A stretch of 64,000 nucleotides of DNA from Zingiber officinale (lineage: Eukaryota > Streptophyta > Magnoliopsida > Zingiberales > Zingiberaceae). A program made the position numbers and the translations under genes. The notes under the pieces are model-generated. The model was not told the origin of the DNA. It worked only from the letters and a program-made list of their open reading frames with translations, and made no database searches. The stretch spans positions 22,685,173-22,749,172 of the forward strand of contig NC_055998.1 of NCBI RefSeq assembly GCF_018446385.1, in the 5' to 3' direction. This document shows positions 22,522-34,300 of the stretch, one piece after another (position 1 is the stretch's first letter; each line of letters begins with the position of its first letter).

Positions 22522-24039
22522 GCAGAATGGCCTGAATTAAAGAAGGTTCATAAAAGTCTTATGCTCTGTTTGGATAATTTAAACTGAATTCTCTAGATGA
22601 TTGTTGCTCTACTGTGTCAAAGGGTAAAAGAAATAAATAGCCATGAATTACTATCATTTCACAGTTGCATCTGGAGTCATCGAATATAATATACCCAATA
22701 TTTTGAAATGCCTTTGTAAATTAATGGAAAAAGTGATTTGCTCCTAGTATTGAATTATTTTCCATGTATCTATGCTACTTTTGATTAATGCTAATTCCAT
22801 TTTTAATTTATTGATCATGACAAATGACAAGGAACACAAATTTGTCTTTCTTTTGGTAATTTTCTTTGGTTGTAATTTCCCTCGCATTATTAAAGATCCC
22901 ACAAAGTAAACAGTCAAAAGTACAAGGAAGAACTCTTTCCTGGAGACTTTCTACTTTCTACTCTGTAGTTTAAGAATGAAATAGATGCTTGCTCCTCTAA
23001 TGTGGACTTTACAATGCTTTTTAGCATACGAGTTTGTTAAAATTGAGTATAGTTAATATTTAGTTTCATAATTTTCATGATTTTGGGTTTAAAGGTTGTC
23101 TTCAAATTGGTTTAGGTGTATATGGTTTGGATAGCAAGCTAAGTGGATCTTCACAGCACCATTGCTTCTTTTAAGTGCTTGATTTTGTTTTTGCAAATTG
23201 GTGTGAATTATCTTTCTGCTCATGGCTTTCATCTTTTATCTCCTTGTAAATTTCGCTGCACATATTTGTCTTAAATGATTAGTATGAGAGAGCTTCTATC
23301 GCAAAGACGTTAAGTGAATTATACATATTGTTAGAACGAAGACGACAAATCATGAACACAAATTGTGGAAAACTCCAAAGATTGGACAGACTTCCAAGTG
23401 AGGGGGAAAGACAATATATGCGAGTTATCAAAACTGAATGACCTAGAGAGAAACTCTTATATCCATAGTTATCAAAACCGGACCAAAGATAAACCCGATT
23501 GAAACTCGAGGTCACTAGTTCGTTAGTGTCTTTCAGACACATGTCGACTTGATCATCAATTCAACCAAGCTCACCAATTAGATAGCTCAGATATATATTC
23601 AGTTATGAAACTAAAAAGGATAAACATGACCTTGTATTTGTTTAATAAGTATGATGTATATTAAGGATGTTTATCAAACTTTTCACTCTCATACAACATC
23701 TTCTTCATTTTTAAACAAATCATTGGTTTTTCCTAAAGCCATTCGTGCAGTTCTCTCTAGGATAAATATATCTATCTACTAGTTTTGTTAAACATGCTTA
23801 GCATTGTTCTAGTAAACACTTGCTTTTATTTTTGTTTCCACTGAAATTTATTGGATATATTTTCTTCTCTATTCTTCCTGCAGATCCATTTTCAGTGCAT
23901 CAACACACCAACTATTTACGTTTTGTTTCCCAAGGATTGTATGACCAATTGTTATGAACCAATTGTGTTTTTCAAGCTGTGCAACTTCTTCCAGTCTTTT
24001 CATTTAGGACTGTTTATTGTAAATGAGTTGTATTTGGGT

Positions 24040-24415
24040 ACATTAATCTTTTAATTGTGTGATTTTTTTTTTTTACAAACAAATGTGATTTCTGGATGTG
24101 ACTTGTAGTTCCCTTGAAGGTTTGTTTCTTTGTTTTTAAATGTGTCATAGTTAGAGCTGAATGTTTTACATTAATCTTTCAATTGTGTGATTTTTTTTTT
24201 TTACAAACAAATGTGATTCCTGGATGTGACTTGTAGTTCCCTTAAAGGTTTGTTTCTTTGTTTTTAAATGTGTCATAGTTAGAGCTGAATGTTTTACATT
24301 AATCTTTCAATTGTGTGATTTTTTTTTTTAACAAACAAATGTGATTTCTGGATGTGACTTGTAGTTCCCTTGAAGGTTTGTTTCTTTGTTTTTAAATGTG
24401 TCATAGTTAGAGCTG
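24040..24415 (+). repeat. 128-bp tandem repeat, about 3 copies
   Basis: The string GTGTGA plus a T run recurs with GA at 24061, 24189 and 24317, an exact 128-bp period. The copies are almost identical (TGTGATTTCTGGATGTGACT, TAGTTCCCTTGAAGG), so the duplication is recent. The length of the T run varies slightly. Confidence 0.93.
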
Positions 24416-24889
24416 AACCAAACATTGATGAATAAGGCTCATTAAATAAATAAGTTTAAATATATATGAATTCAATTCGTTAATGTACGTGAATAATATT
24501 TAATTATCATGTTCATTAATAAAAAATTTATTAATATATTAAATAATGAAGAAATTTTTAAAATAAATAAATAAATAAATAAATTTATATTATTGAGTTC
24601 AATAATTAATTAAATAAATTTAAATTAAGAACTTTAAACAAATTAAATTCAAGTAAGTTTGAATCAAATTTAAACGCATAAAAAAGAAATAAAATTGAAC
24701 TTGAAAAATCATCATTTTAATGATAGGATTCATTGGTAGGAATCATTTTAATGGTAGGATTCATTTTAGATTTGACTTAGATTATTTTATAAACAAATTT
24801 GAACCATTTAGTTTACTGCCCTAATCTTAGTCCTTTAAAATTATCGAAATATTTTTTTAAAATTTAAAATATTAATCTCAACAATACAC

Positions 24890-25095
24890 AGTATAGTAGT
24901 ACACTCAAAATCCTTTTTAAAACTACAGAAAAATCTTCTAATGATCTTTCAATTGCACTAAAAATCCTTTAGAAAAATACACAAAATCATCCAAGGATCT
25001 TTATATTGCATCATTAGATCCTCGAAAAAGATCTTTAAAAAAAATACACAAAATCATCTAAGATCTTTCTATCGCATCATTAGATCCTCGAAACG
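24890..25095 (+). repeat. About 66-bp imperfect tandem repeat
   Basis: ATACACAAAATCATC occurs at 24978 and 25044, and a weaker copy starts near 24915. The units share GATCTTT...ATTGCATCATTAGATCCTCGAAA. Confidence 0.7.
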
Positions 25096-26031
25096 TCGAG
25101 ATGCTTCATGCAAACTTAAAATATTTGTATCTTCTCAATAAAATAAGAGATATAGTAAACAATAATTCTATTTATTATATTTTTTCATAATCTGTGCCCA
25201 GATGATATGCAAGAAGTTCCAACCGAAGAGATACGCAACACAACGTGCATGAGACAATAATATAATGTCCCTTCTGTTAAAAAAAAATCTCCCAAACGTC
25301 AAACGTCAAACGTGTAACGTGATCTTCCACTTCTCTATGAATCTTCTACACGTACTTCACACGTGCATCCAAATTTTAATAAAGGACACTTCACCTGTAA
25401 TCAATTAATTTATATATAAAAAAGTACAGGATTTGTTCATCTGTGTATAAATTTTTTAGCGGATACTTATCCGAAAAAAACAATTCTCACACCTCCCCTC
25501 TGATTATTTAACAGTTAGTTATAAGTTTTAATTTATCTTCGTATAATTTAGAAACGAATGCGAAGGTGACTAACATCTCTTGAGTTCAATTGTATAAAAT
25601 TTTATTTCTGGTATGTTAACTAACTGTAATGTTAACTAAACACGGTGTAAAGCTTAAAAAAAAATTGATAAATTTAAAATTTTTCATTGACTATCAAGAT
25701 AAATTGAGAAGTAAATATAACAGATAATTTAAAAGTCTAATATCTTTTAATTACGTGTCAAATTTTTTTTATAAATTATTATAATTTGAGATTGAATCGT
25801 AAATAGCAATCTGAATATTTTATAGTATAGCCCGAGAACCGACGTAAAGACTCAAATTCCTTGTAAAGACTCAAATTCCCTATAAAAAATTTAAGATAAG
25901 ATAAAATAAATAAATAAATAATGAATTAATAAAGTTAAACAAAATAAATAGTCTCTTCATCTTACTGGGTATATGTTCACTGGCATGTATGGGCCATCCT
26001 GGTCTAAAATAGTTTTTAAAATTAAAAGAAA

Positions 26032-26455
26032 GTAGGGGTGTAAATGAGTCAAGGTACTCGTGAGCTATTTGAAGCTTGATTCGATAAAAGCTCGTTTGAG
26101 CTCGTTTAATGATGCTCGTTAAGATAAACAAATCAAGCTTAAACTTCATAATATTCGGCTCGTTAGCTCGTGAACATGTTCGTTAAGCTCATGAATAAAC
26201 TTTTAAATAAAAAAAATAATAATTTTGATATTGAATTTATAGATTTTATATTTTACTTATGAAAAACATAGATAAATATATTAAATTTATTTATTAGAAT
26301 AAAATTATAAATTTTAACAAGAATATTATAATTTTTTAAAAATATATTATTTAGTTTTTAATGAATATTTAAATTTATAATTTATATTTATTAAACTCGT
26401 TTAGACTCGATAAAAACTCGAATAAGCTTGTGAGCTATGGCTCGATTACACCCCT
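26032..26455. mobile_element. hAT-type MITE with 8-bp target duplication
   Basis: The 424-bp element begins GTAGGGGTGTAAATGAG and ends GCTCGATTACACCCCT, giving terminal inverted repeats built on AGGGGTGTAA. It is flanked by AAAAGAAA at 26024-26031 and 26456-26463. An 8-bp duplication is typical of the hAT superfamily. It has no coding capacity; the body is AT-rich with GAGCTCGTTT-like subterminal motifs. Confidence 0.85.
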
Positions 26456-27713
26456 AAAAGAAATGTATTTTTAAAATTATTATATAATCTTTATATTTTT
26501 CATTCAATATTTTTATTTTATCTAAAACAATAATCAATACTTTTTTATTTTTATAAAAAAAATTAAAAAAGTACACCTTTTTTTTTGGAAAAAAATAAAA
26601 GTATGACGTGTTGTGTGAAAGATTTTAAAAAAGAAATGCGTCCGTAGCAAATGCGGATTTAAACGCATCATGCTTCATCATTCTATTAAATAAGCCACTT
26701 GTCTCCCATCGTGAAGCACAAGAATTTTTATTTTTATTATATAAATTATATTAAAAAAAGGGTAAACTATAGATATTCATGAATGTTTCTTTGTGTATAG
26801 ATATATCCCTTAAAAAAATATAGGGATATAAAATTATCTAATTTAAGTCTCTTCTTTCACCTTTATTTATTTTATCATTAGCTCAATCAATAAATATTAA
26901 TCAAGTGTCTATAAACTCCACAAATATTTTAAAAATATTGTTTTAACATAAAAATATTCACAAATAGGTCGATTTAAACCACCAATTTACGTGATGTACA
27001 TATTATCAATTCTGAATTTTAATATATTTTGAACCAAAAATATTAATTAATTAATTAATTAGTGGGGTGAGATAATGATATGAGAAAAGGTTTCTCACCT
27101 AACCTAACTCGTCGTATTCCCGCGAATGCCTTGGCGCGGACGCAACTCCACCACTTTAATCGGCTTAAATGACGACTTTGTCCTTTCTTTTTTACCAAAT
27201 TGACAAATTTACCATTCGGAAGCTTCTTTCTTCTAGAAACAATTTTTTTTTTTAAAAAAAATAAAAAAGTAGTTGTTCAAGCGACACGTAAGCTTCCACG
27301 TCATGCCGTATCGAATTTAGCCTTCAATTAATAACTTGTCCACGTATTAGAGGTCGCATTTTTTTTTCTATTATTATTATTATTAAATAAAAATAATGAA
27401 TAGAAGTGTCGAGTGAATTAAAAGGGATTTTCTTGAAAAGATTTGAAATACCATATTTAATATTATTAGAAGGTTAAATTAAATTAGAATTAAAAAATAA
27501 GCTAGATCTCATCTGTTTTGAGGAAGCATCACGGTGTCCTCCGTCAGCCGCCACCTACTCCGGTAAACGCACGTGCTTTGACCAAACAACCCCTGGTTTT
27601 GATGCTCTCGATCTCCCTCGTCCGAATTTTCGTCCCCGTTCTCTCTAAACCCTCGGCGACTTCCCCCCTTCAAATTCCCCAAATTCGCCCTCTTTCTTGC
27701 TCTTTCCTTTCTG
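26456..27713 (+). other. Upstream region of the WRKY gene
   Basis: AT-rich with simple repeats, including an ATTA run near 27045. Possible MITE and LTR traces are too weak to call. The last 200 bp are more balanced and probably contain the transcription start. Confidence 0.5.
27570..27583 (+). promoter_or_regulatory. G-box next to a W-box upstream of the WRKY start
   Basis: CACGTG at 27570-27575 is followed two bases later by TTGACC (27578-27583), the core bound by WRKY proteins. The pair lies 130-145 bp before the ATG. W-boxes upstream of WRKY genes commonly mediate auto- or cross-regulation; that it does so here is inference. Confidence 0.45.
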
Positions 27714-29996
27714 ATGACTTCTTCCGCCGGAAGCTTGGACTCGCCGGCCAACTCCACCGGGACGACGGCGTTCGCCTTCTCGCCGACCTGCTCCTCCTTC
27801 ACGGAGCTCCTAGCCAGCGACGACGGAGGCCGGAGGGACTCCGAGGGGACCGGAGGAGGAGTGCCCAAGTTCAAGTCGGCACCGCCACCGTCGCTGCCCA
27901 TATCCCGACCGCCCGTCTCGGCTTCCTCCTGCTTCGCCATCCCCGCCGGACTTAGCCCTGCGGAGCTCTTGGATTCCCCTCTTCTCCTCTCGTCTTCTCA
28001 TGTAGGTGGCCTCGATGGTTACTTCTTTTAGGTCAATTTGATGTCGATTTCCATGACTGATTTCTTTGTTTCCTGCTAATCAATCAAGCATATATGGAAT
28101 TAAATTAGCAACCTTGAAGGTTTTTTTTTTTTTTTTTTGCTTTTGTTCATTGATTTAAGTTGATATATTATGAAACGATTTGTATGAAGTCAAACGCGGT
28201 TATGTAGATCACTGAAGTCTGCGATTTTAGGGAGAAAATCTTAGATTTTGATGATATGGGCACTTGTTGCGTGGATATTGGATCTATCTGTTCTTATTGC
28301 AATATAATTTAGAAATCTATTGCTTTCTGTCCGCTTTTTTTTTTTCCTTAATTAGAATATCTCGTGCTTAAAAAGTGTACTGAGCATCTTGATTTTGTTG
28401 AACAGATGTTGCCATCTCCAACTACGGGGACTTTTCCGGCACAAGCTTTGAATTCGAGGTTCTTCTCTGCTACTTCTCAACTTGGCAACAGCATCGAGAA
28501 CAAAAATTTCTCCTTCCGTACCAACACAATTCCACAAAACTTGCAGACGGCACCGTATCAGAATTCCCTGGCTGCAATTTCTCCGGTACTAGTTCTTCCC
28601 TCTTGCCCCAAGGCTTGATTAATTGAATCGTCGCTCAAGTTGCTAAATTTGGATGTGAATTCTGTGTAAAACAGTGGAATCATCATGAGACCAGTGGCAA
28701 CAACTCTGAACTATCTTCCTTGAAATCCAGCATCAAAGTTGAAGCTGTCGCTCCAGCGCAGGCAAACTCTCAAGCCAGCAATGGCGGTGGAATCCAAGCT
28801 TCTGTGTCTCTTCAAGATCAGAGGAGGTTGGAGGATGGATACAACTGGAGGAAATATGGCCAGAAACAAGTCAAAGCAAGTGACAACCCGCGAAGCTACT
28901 ACAAGTGTACATACCCTAATTGCCCAACGAAGAAGAAGGTGGAGAGATCCTTGGATGGGCAGATCACTGAAATTGTGTACAAGGGGACTCACAATCACCC
29001 AAAACCTCAATCCACCAGAAGGAACTCAGTTGCTATGGCCCAATCATTCCAGGGTGCTGTGTCTTCCAAAGCTTCTGAGAACTCCTGCGGGCAATCAGAC
29101 ATGCCTATTGATTCAGTTCAGACGCCTGATAATTCGTCAGTGTCGTTTGGGGATGATGAGATTGATATGAGCTCCCAACAGAATAATCAGGATGTCAATG
29201 ATTTCGATGAAGATGAACCTGATTCCAAGCGATGGTAAGCTTCGCTAAACACTAAAAATTCATGCTAACACAATCAATTTTTAACATGCCTCACTATGAA
29301 TCGTAATTGTTTCAGGAAGGCGGAAGGTGAGAATGAAGGGGTGCCAGGCCCAGGAAATAGAACTGTTAGAGAGCCCAGAGTGGTGGTTCAGACACAGAGT
29401 GACATCGACATCCTTGATGATGGATATCGATGGAGAAAATATGGACAAAAGGTGGTGAAAGGGAATCCAAATCCAAGGTGAGTTGCAACATTGCTTTTAT
29501 ATATTGGTCTATATGATTGGAGTTTAAACTTTGTGTCCATCAACTGTGCTTAACAAGAACTTGTTTGATCGATAGGAGTTACTACAAATGCACCACCATG
29601 GGTTGCCCAGTGAGGAAACATGTGGAGAGAGCATCCCATGATACGAAATCAGTGATCACCACATACGAAGGCAAGCACAACCATGATGTGCCTGCAGCCA
29701 GAGGCAGCGGTGCGCCACTACTCACCCGGCCTCAGCCAGATTGCCATGGCGTCGCCATGGCAATTCGCCCATCGGTCATGATGAATCACGTCAACCAAAT
29801 TGTGGCCAACAATGCCTTCAACGGAAGACTGAATGCAGCGGTGGATTATGGGTTAGGTTATCAGAACTCAATCAACTCATTCATAACTCAACAACAACAG
29901 CTGCTGCAGCAGCAACAAGCACACATGGGGAACATGTTCTCCGAAACAAAGGAAGAACCAAGGGAAGACTCGTTCCTCGACTCACTGCTAATTTAA
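27714..29996 (+). CDS. Group I WRKY transcription factor, WRKY33/53-like
   Basis: Five exons join in frame: 27714-28001, 28406-28585, 28675-29234, 29316-29477 and 29576-29996. They give 536 residues with GT-AG introns throughout. The two WRKY domains start at about residues 208 (WRKYGQK at 214) and 376 (WRKYGQK at 382). Each has a C2H2 zinc site ending THNH or KHNH. The last intron splits the C-terminal domain at the arginine before SYYKC, the conserved position for group I. Near the N terminus are serine-proline sites ([23 protein letters not shown]), which are MAP kinase targets in WRKY33 and rice WRKY53. The protein should bind W-boxes in the nucleus and act in defence and stress signalling. 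It ends SFLDSLLI. No damage is seen. It runs tail to tail with the DREB2-like gene. Confidence 0.95.
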
Positions 29997-31329
29997 ATTG
30001 GATTTCAGTTGATCATTGGGTGAAGCAGCATACAATGATACAGCATACGGTTTTAGTCAGTAGAACTTCTTGTACATCACATGAGGTCTTCCAAGTTCAA
30101 AGTTATGATATATATAGACGATAAGCTTCAATTTGTTTATTTGTTATAGGCCTCAATACACTTCATAAACAGGCCTCTGAACCACTAATATTTCTGTATA
30201 ATTTAAAGGGAAAAAATTGCAGTCTAGGATGTAGCAAGTTGGTTAACTTCCAAGTTTGCAAATATTTTCTACAATATAAATGATTTGTTTTCATAATCAT
30301 AGATGTACATTGGATAACAGTTTTTACTCTATTTCTAGTCATAATAAATTTGTCTATATTGTTTGAATCAATAAGGATAAGTTTAATGTTTCAAAGAAAA
30401 AAAATTAGAAACTACTTCAATAAGGCTCTTGGTATTTAAGGATTTTATACTGCAGGAGTGAAATGAAGTTGAGAAACATTTACATGAAGAGTTCTTTCGT
30501 ATTGAAGATCTTTTTATAAGTCCAAAACACAATCCAATTCAATCCAAAATGCTAAGGCTCTTATGTGAAAGATATTTAGTGTTTAAATATATTTAAGAAC
30601 TTTTAATTCTAGGAAAGTAAAATGGTAAAAAAAAATCTTTTCTGCCTCATTTTCCTTCTGATAACTTACACAAGCAAGGGAAAAGTTTTTTTTTTTTAAG
30701 GTCTGCGTGGAGAGTTAATCTTTGATACGAGTACATAAAGAGCTGTCTTTGAAATAAGTCATTGTGAATTATTGTTAAAGGGAAAGCCAGCAATAAGCCT
30801 AAGGTCAGCTTCAGGCTTGTCTCCATTCGTTGCATCTGCCACTGGTCTTTATCAGTATCCATTAACTCTGGCTAACGGACATTTTTAAGAAGCTAAAAGC
30901 ATCATCCACAATGCTTTTATTGCTTTTAACGTGTAAATACGTCAATACTTATTTTTTATTTTTTGAATATGTAGGTTCAAAGATTTGAACCCGTTGATGC
31001 TATAGTAACAAAAAAAAATATCCATGTCAGCGTTAATGCCTCAGGCATTAATGCCGTTATGGATGCCCTAATGAGTAAAACATTCACTTTTTTTCAGCAT
31101 CCAACAACTCTGGGTAAAAGAAAACTGATACTAGAAAACCTATTGGGTTAAATATTACATGTATATACTAGTTAAATTCTTCTAAGAGAGAAAAAAAATC
31201 TATAGTATGCAAAATGCCTGTGAATAATAAATGGAGTAATCACATGCTATTTGAGTGACGGCGCTTTGGACAAGGATTCGAGGTAATTTTGTTGAGCCAG
31301 AACTGTCTTCCTTACCAGAATGTTGAGCT
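29997..31329. other. Convergent intergenic region
   Basis: It holds the 3' UTRs of the WRKY gene (+) and the DREB2-like gene (-). The stretch 30898-31071 has imperfect inverted ends (GCATC..CCA..A / ..GTTATGGATGC) with an inner GTTAATGCCTCAGGCATTAA palindrome near 31033-31052 and may be a decayed MITE, but no target duplication is clear. Confidence 0.45.
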
Positions 31330-34300
31330 CTATTGGTTTGGAGGCACGTCTGCGTTGGACATTCCAAACCCTGCTATACTCTTTGGAGAGTCGACTTGCG
31401 AAGTGTTCCAATCATCACCGATGGGCACCATCAGACTGTTGCTGAAGCCAACATCCGGCAGGTTCGGGTACAGACCCCAGATCATGGCAGCAGGATCTAG
31501 ATTTTGAGAATGGTATGTAATATCTTCAGGCAAGGGGTGTTGCCAGTTTGAACCAGTGACGCCTTCATCATTTGTCATATCAGTAGCCATCATGTTCAGC
31601 ATCTCTTCCATGGAGAATTCTTCCTCCATGTTCGACTCTTGGAAAATGATATTCGAAGTGTCAGCTGCAGATGATGATGATGGTTCAACATAACACCCCA
31701 ACTCATCTCTCTGCTCTATCTCTATCTTCGGAAACCTGGTTTCAGTCTGATGGAGTTGGGATGTATTGTTCGCAGCATCATAGTATCCTACCTCCTCTAT
31801 CTTTTCCACCTTGGGAAGCTTGATTCCAGCTTCTTTGTGTCGAAGTGCATGGTCCATGGCTGTTGCACCGTCATGACCAGTTCTTTGAACCTCCATGTCA
31901 GTCTGGCGAAGCACAGATATACCCACAGCATCCTGTTGATGAGAATCTTGGCTAAAGATGGAGGCATCAGCAGCATCTGAATGATACGAGGTCGCGGTCG
32001 GTTCACACAAGGCGCTGCTAGGCAAGTTGACACGAGCAAGAGCTCCATACATTGCCCTTGCTGCATTATCATAAGCAAGAGCAGCTTGGGTGGCATCAGG
32101 AAAGGTTCCTAACCAAAGACGGCCTCCTCGGTTTGGTTCTCGGATCTCCGCGACCCATTTGCCCCATGTTCGCTGTCTTACACCACGATATCTGCAACTG
32201 CCGTTCTCTGGTCCTCCTTTACCTCGCATGCATCCTTTTTTTGAACCTTTCGCAGGTGGCTTTACCACTTGCTTTTCACTGTCAAGGAAACTGCCAAGCT
32301 GATGATTGTGCTGCTTCCACCAAGCAAGTGTTTGGGATACAGAAGCGGAGCCACTACTCCCCCTACGTACTTTCCTCTTACTGGAACAAGAGAGGTTTTT
32401 AATTATCAAAAATAAGAACTTAGGAAAATAAATACAGACAAATTGCTAATGATAAAAACCAACCAACGGGAAAACTTTAACAAAAGAAGACTACTCAAAC
32501 TGTTCCTTTGAAACAGACTAAGATAAAACTAAACCCATTTTTAATAGAAGAAAATCAAAATGACACTGAAGGTAACACAGCAAATTCAGGAGGTGAATTT
32601 AATTTCATACCTATACACTGTAGAAACAAAGTTACCAATCACCTGCTGCTCCCTAATTCCACTTCAGCAGAAATCACAAGAGAAGCACAAAAAGAATAAG
32701 TAAATGTGTTCTTAGAACATCCTAAGAACTAAAACTCAAGTCACTAAAACAATGATCTGCTCCAACATTGCTACAGCAAAGCTGAACATTATGCACGACT
32801 ATTTGTTACCAGGCCAGAAAGCCAATTTCAAATGTTTCACACTTGAACTAATCTGGCATGTAAATCGGAAGTAATTACGAGCTTGCAGTTCATTCAGGTA
32901 CTTGCTTCTCAGGAGAACCGAAAGTGTTTGCATGCCACATAGAAATTAATATGTTGATGGACTTTATCATCTTCATCACCAACAAAACCGTGCTTGTCTT
33001 TTTGATACAGCGAATAAGGTGGGACCCCCAAGTCGGGCCAAAGTCCAGAAGGTCGACTGACATAACAATCAAAGTCAAGAAGAGATCAAAGTTAGGGGGT
33101 ATGAGGTGGGCAAATCACTCTCACCAAGACTCAGCTCCTCATTTAGCTAATGAAAGTCTTAGTATACAGCCGGTCATATACAGAACTGGTCGACCTTAAG
33201 GGACTTAGTTCTTCAACTCTCCAATGCAAGTCTCAATATACACCCAGTCGGACTCAGAACTAGTCGAGCGTAAGGAACTTAGCTCTTCAGCTCTCCAATA
33301 CAAGTTTCTCAGTATACACCCGGTCGGACTCATAGCCGGTTGAGCTTAAGGGACTTAGCTCCTCAACTCTCCAATACAAGTTTCTTAGTACATAGCCGGT
33401 CGGCCCCAATGTCGGTCGGGCCTACAGGGTTTAGTTCCCAACTTCTCATGTGCAAGTCTCCCAATATACAATCGATCGACTACAAGGCCGGTCTGACTGT
33501 CTCCCAGAGACAACATCAGCAAATCACAACAACCTGTCAAATAGAACTTTCTTCCGAGGGTGGTCGTATAACTTCCATTACCTAATGTTACTTGACGCAT
33601 TTTGACATCAAACATTCTCTGACACCTCATTATTACTGAGGTTATGAGGGTCAATATAAAAGGAGTCCTCTCTGTTGGCCAATTACGTTTTGGAGGGAAT
33701 ACACAGCTACGCCACTATTCATATTCTTCTCCACTTTTCGCTTGGCAACGGTGCTGCCTTAAGCGTTGGAATGTCTGCGCCAGGGACCCCCTCCCTAGTT
33801 CTTGATCTAACATTTTCCTTTGCTCACTTTGCGATGTGGGCAGGAATGAGTGTTAGGTGTCATCTTTTCTCCATCTCAGAATCTTCTTCAGTCAATGACA
33901 GAGTCATCTGCCCAGTGTGTCATCTCCACCAATTTCAGACAAGATCATCTTTTTTAACAATGCTAGGGATGACAATGGTCTACTAGGGATGGCAATGGTT
34001 GGATTTGGATCAGATTCCTTATCCTCCGTTCTTATCCCCATTTTTGTCAGATTTTCAACTTTCATCCCCATCCCCATACCCATACCTATTGAGAATCGGA
34101 TATCCATCCTCATACTTATAGCCATCAAAGAATTGGATATTCTCTATACTAATAATTTTCTTTATTTCATCCAACTACCATTGTTCAACAAAAGTATATT
34201 AGAATTAACATCATAACAGAAAAATATAATTAAAAACATAAATTAAACATCTATAACATACTACTAATTTAATCATATTCAACAATAACAGATTAAACAC

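Larger units (their letters stand above)
22522..26031. other. AT-rich intergenic region
   Basis: No convincing gene. It holds the 128-bp and 66-bp tandem repeats listed separately and AAAT microsatellite runs near 24565. Open frames here are short and without recognisable motifs. Confidence 0.6.

Noticed and set aside
23279..23542. Minus-strand frame of 87 codons
   Set aside because: No motif, AT-rich context and no splice partners; probably chance.
27509..27940. Minus-strand frame of 143 codons over WRKY exon 1
   Set aside because: Shadow of the coding exon; GC-rich serine/proline coding sequence opens the opposite frame.
30898..31071. Possible MITE between the WRKY and DREB2-like genes
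   Set aside because: The inverted ends are poor and no target duplication was found, so it is mentioned only in the intergenic entry.
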